Below, in pieces: positions 63,446-64,000 of a DNA stretch of 64,000 bases. The stretch comes from Tropicimonas marinistellae (lineage in GTDB: Bacteria > Pseudomonadota > Alphaproteobacteria > Rhodobacterales > Rhodobacteraceae). Below the pieces are notes generated by a model. That model saw only the letters and a program-made list of their open reading frames with translations. It was not told the DNA's origin and made no database searches. Both the position numbers and the translations under genes were made by a program. Position 1 is the first letter of the stretch. Every line of letters starts with the position of its first letter. The DNA lies in the NCBI RefSeq assembly GCF_001509585.1, contig NZ_LNCI01000001.1:186001-250000 (forward strand), written 5' to 3'.

Positions 63446-64000
63446 TTAGGCAGCCTGGACCTCTTTGGGGGGCTCCATTGCGCCGGTCATCATCGCCACC
63501 GCTTCGGACATCGAGTGATCCGATGGTTTGATAACGCAAAGGCGCCTGCCAAGACGGTGGATATGGATGCGGTCCGCCACCTCGAACACGTGCGGCATAT
63601 TGTGCGAAATGAGCACGATCGGTATCCCGCGGGATCGGACGTCTTGAATGAGTTCCAGTACCCGGCGGCTCTCCTTGACGCCGAGCGCCGCGGTGGGTTC
63701 GTCAAGGATGATGACCTTCGAACCGAATGCCGCCGCGCGGGCCACTGCGATGCCTTGCCGCTGACCTCCTGAGAGAGTTTCCACCGCCTGCCGGATATTC
63801 TGAATGGTCATCAGGCCAAGCTCATTGAGCTTCTCCCGTGCAAAGGCGTCCATGGAGGACTTGTCGAGCTGGCGAAGGTACTTCCCTCGCCAACCGGGTT
63901 TGCGCAACTCCCGCCCCATGAACATGTTGTCCGCGATCGACAGGGCAGGGGACATCGCGAGGGTCTGGTAGACGGTCTCGATCCCAGCGGCACGCGCTTC
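63446..64000 (-). CDS. Sugar-type ABC transporter ATPase (FrcA/RbsA-like), 5' end outside window
   Basis: The frame is open to the right edge: codons 63956-64000 continue the protein upstream (GIETVYQTLAMSPALSIADN). The visible 184 residues hold the Q-loop (VYQTLA), signature LSGGQRQGIAVARA, Walker B VIILDEPTAAL and the H-loop LISHNMPHVFEVADR. The Walker A lies outside. The sequence resembles single-domain ATPases of ribose/xylose/fructose importers, but no other transporter gene is in view. Convergent with the TDO-like gene. Confidence 0.88.
   Translation of the reverse strand, partial: EARAAGIETVYQTLAMSPALSIADNMFMGRELRKPGWRGKYLRQLDKSSMDAFAREKLNELGLMTIQNIRQAVETLSGGQRQGIAVARAAAFGSKVIILDEPTAALGVKESRRVLELIQDVRSRGIPIVLISHNMPHVFEVADRIHIHRLGRRLCVIKPSDHSMSEAVAMMTGAMEPPKEVQAA

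Overview
The window is a GC-rich alphaproteobacterial chromosome segment, most consistent with Rhodobacteraceae (Rhodobacter/Roseobacter group). This rests on the hemN-fnrL-usp-ccoNOQP-ccoGHIS block, a 248-residue FnrL, a DUF2125 protein, a Rhodobacter-type porin, a membrane-anchored cytochrome cy-like protein and the lipoprotein-leuS-lptE-holA order. No rRNA, tRNA, CRISPR array, insertion sequence or phage gene was recognised. Both edges cut genes: a PDZ-protease tail at the left and a sugar-type ABC ATPase at the right.

Layout. 1-8.8 kb: protease tail, ABC1/UbiB kinase, DUF2125 protein, SDR plus short crotonase, MscL, HNH protein, flavoprotein and GST. 8.8-13.5 kb: minus-strand DUF3576-leuS-lptE-holA. 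13.7-19.8 kb: porin, TPR-sulfotransferase, PLP homeostasis protein, L,D-transpeptidase coupled to ribA, and an OmpR-type regulator followed by a structured RNA or 3'UTR with a strong terminator. 19.8-27 kb: an octaheme tetrathionate-reductase-family cytochrome with its cytochrome b partner, then an RND efflux pair, both behind AT-rich promoter regions. 27-34.4 kb: glucosylglycerate-type osmolyte pair, 3'-nucleotidase, NudC, SRPBCC protein, prephenate dehydratase and cytochrome cy-like protein. 34.5-40.5 kb: yejABEF peptide importer.

40.6-52.2 kb is a micro-oxic respiration block: hemN and fnrL diverge, then usp and ccoNOQP diverge, followed by ccoGHIS with a 56-residue CcoS. FNR-type boxes (TTGAT-N4-ATCAA) lie in the hemN/fnrL gap, in the usp/ccoN gap (two), downstream of ccoP and directly before ccoG. 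A further near-match precedes the octaheme cytochrome, so FnrL probably controls most of these units. The box downstream of ccoP has no gene at the right distance. Instead it precedes about 150 nt with two hairpins, the second being a terminator, which suggests an oxygen-regulated small RNA. 52.3-64 kb: SPOR-domain D,D-carboxypeptidase, HAD hydrolase, clpS, a dipeptide-type ABC operon with an embedded Xaa-Pro peptidase, a divergent tryptophan-2,3-dioxygenase-like protein, and the truncated sugar ABC ATPase.

Start codons were set by ribosome-binding-site position and family length where possible. Functions are inferred from motifs and family resemblance read by eye; no database search was run.
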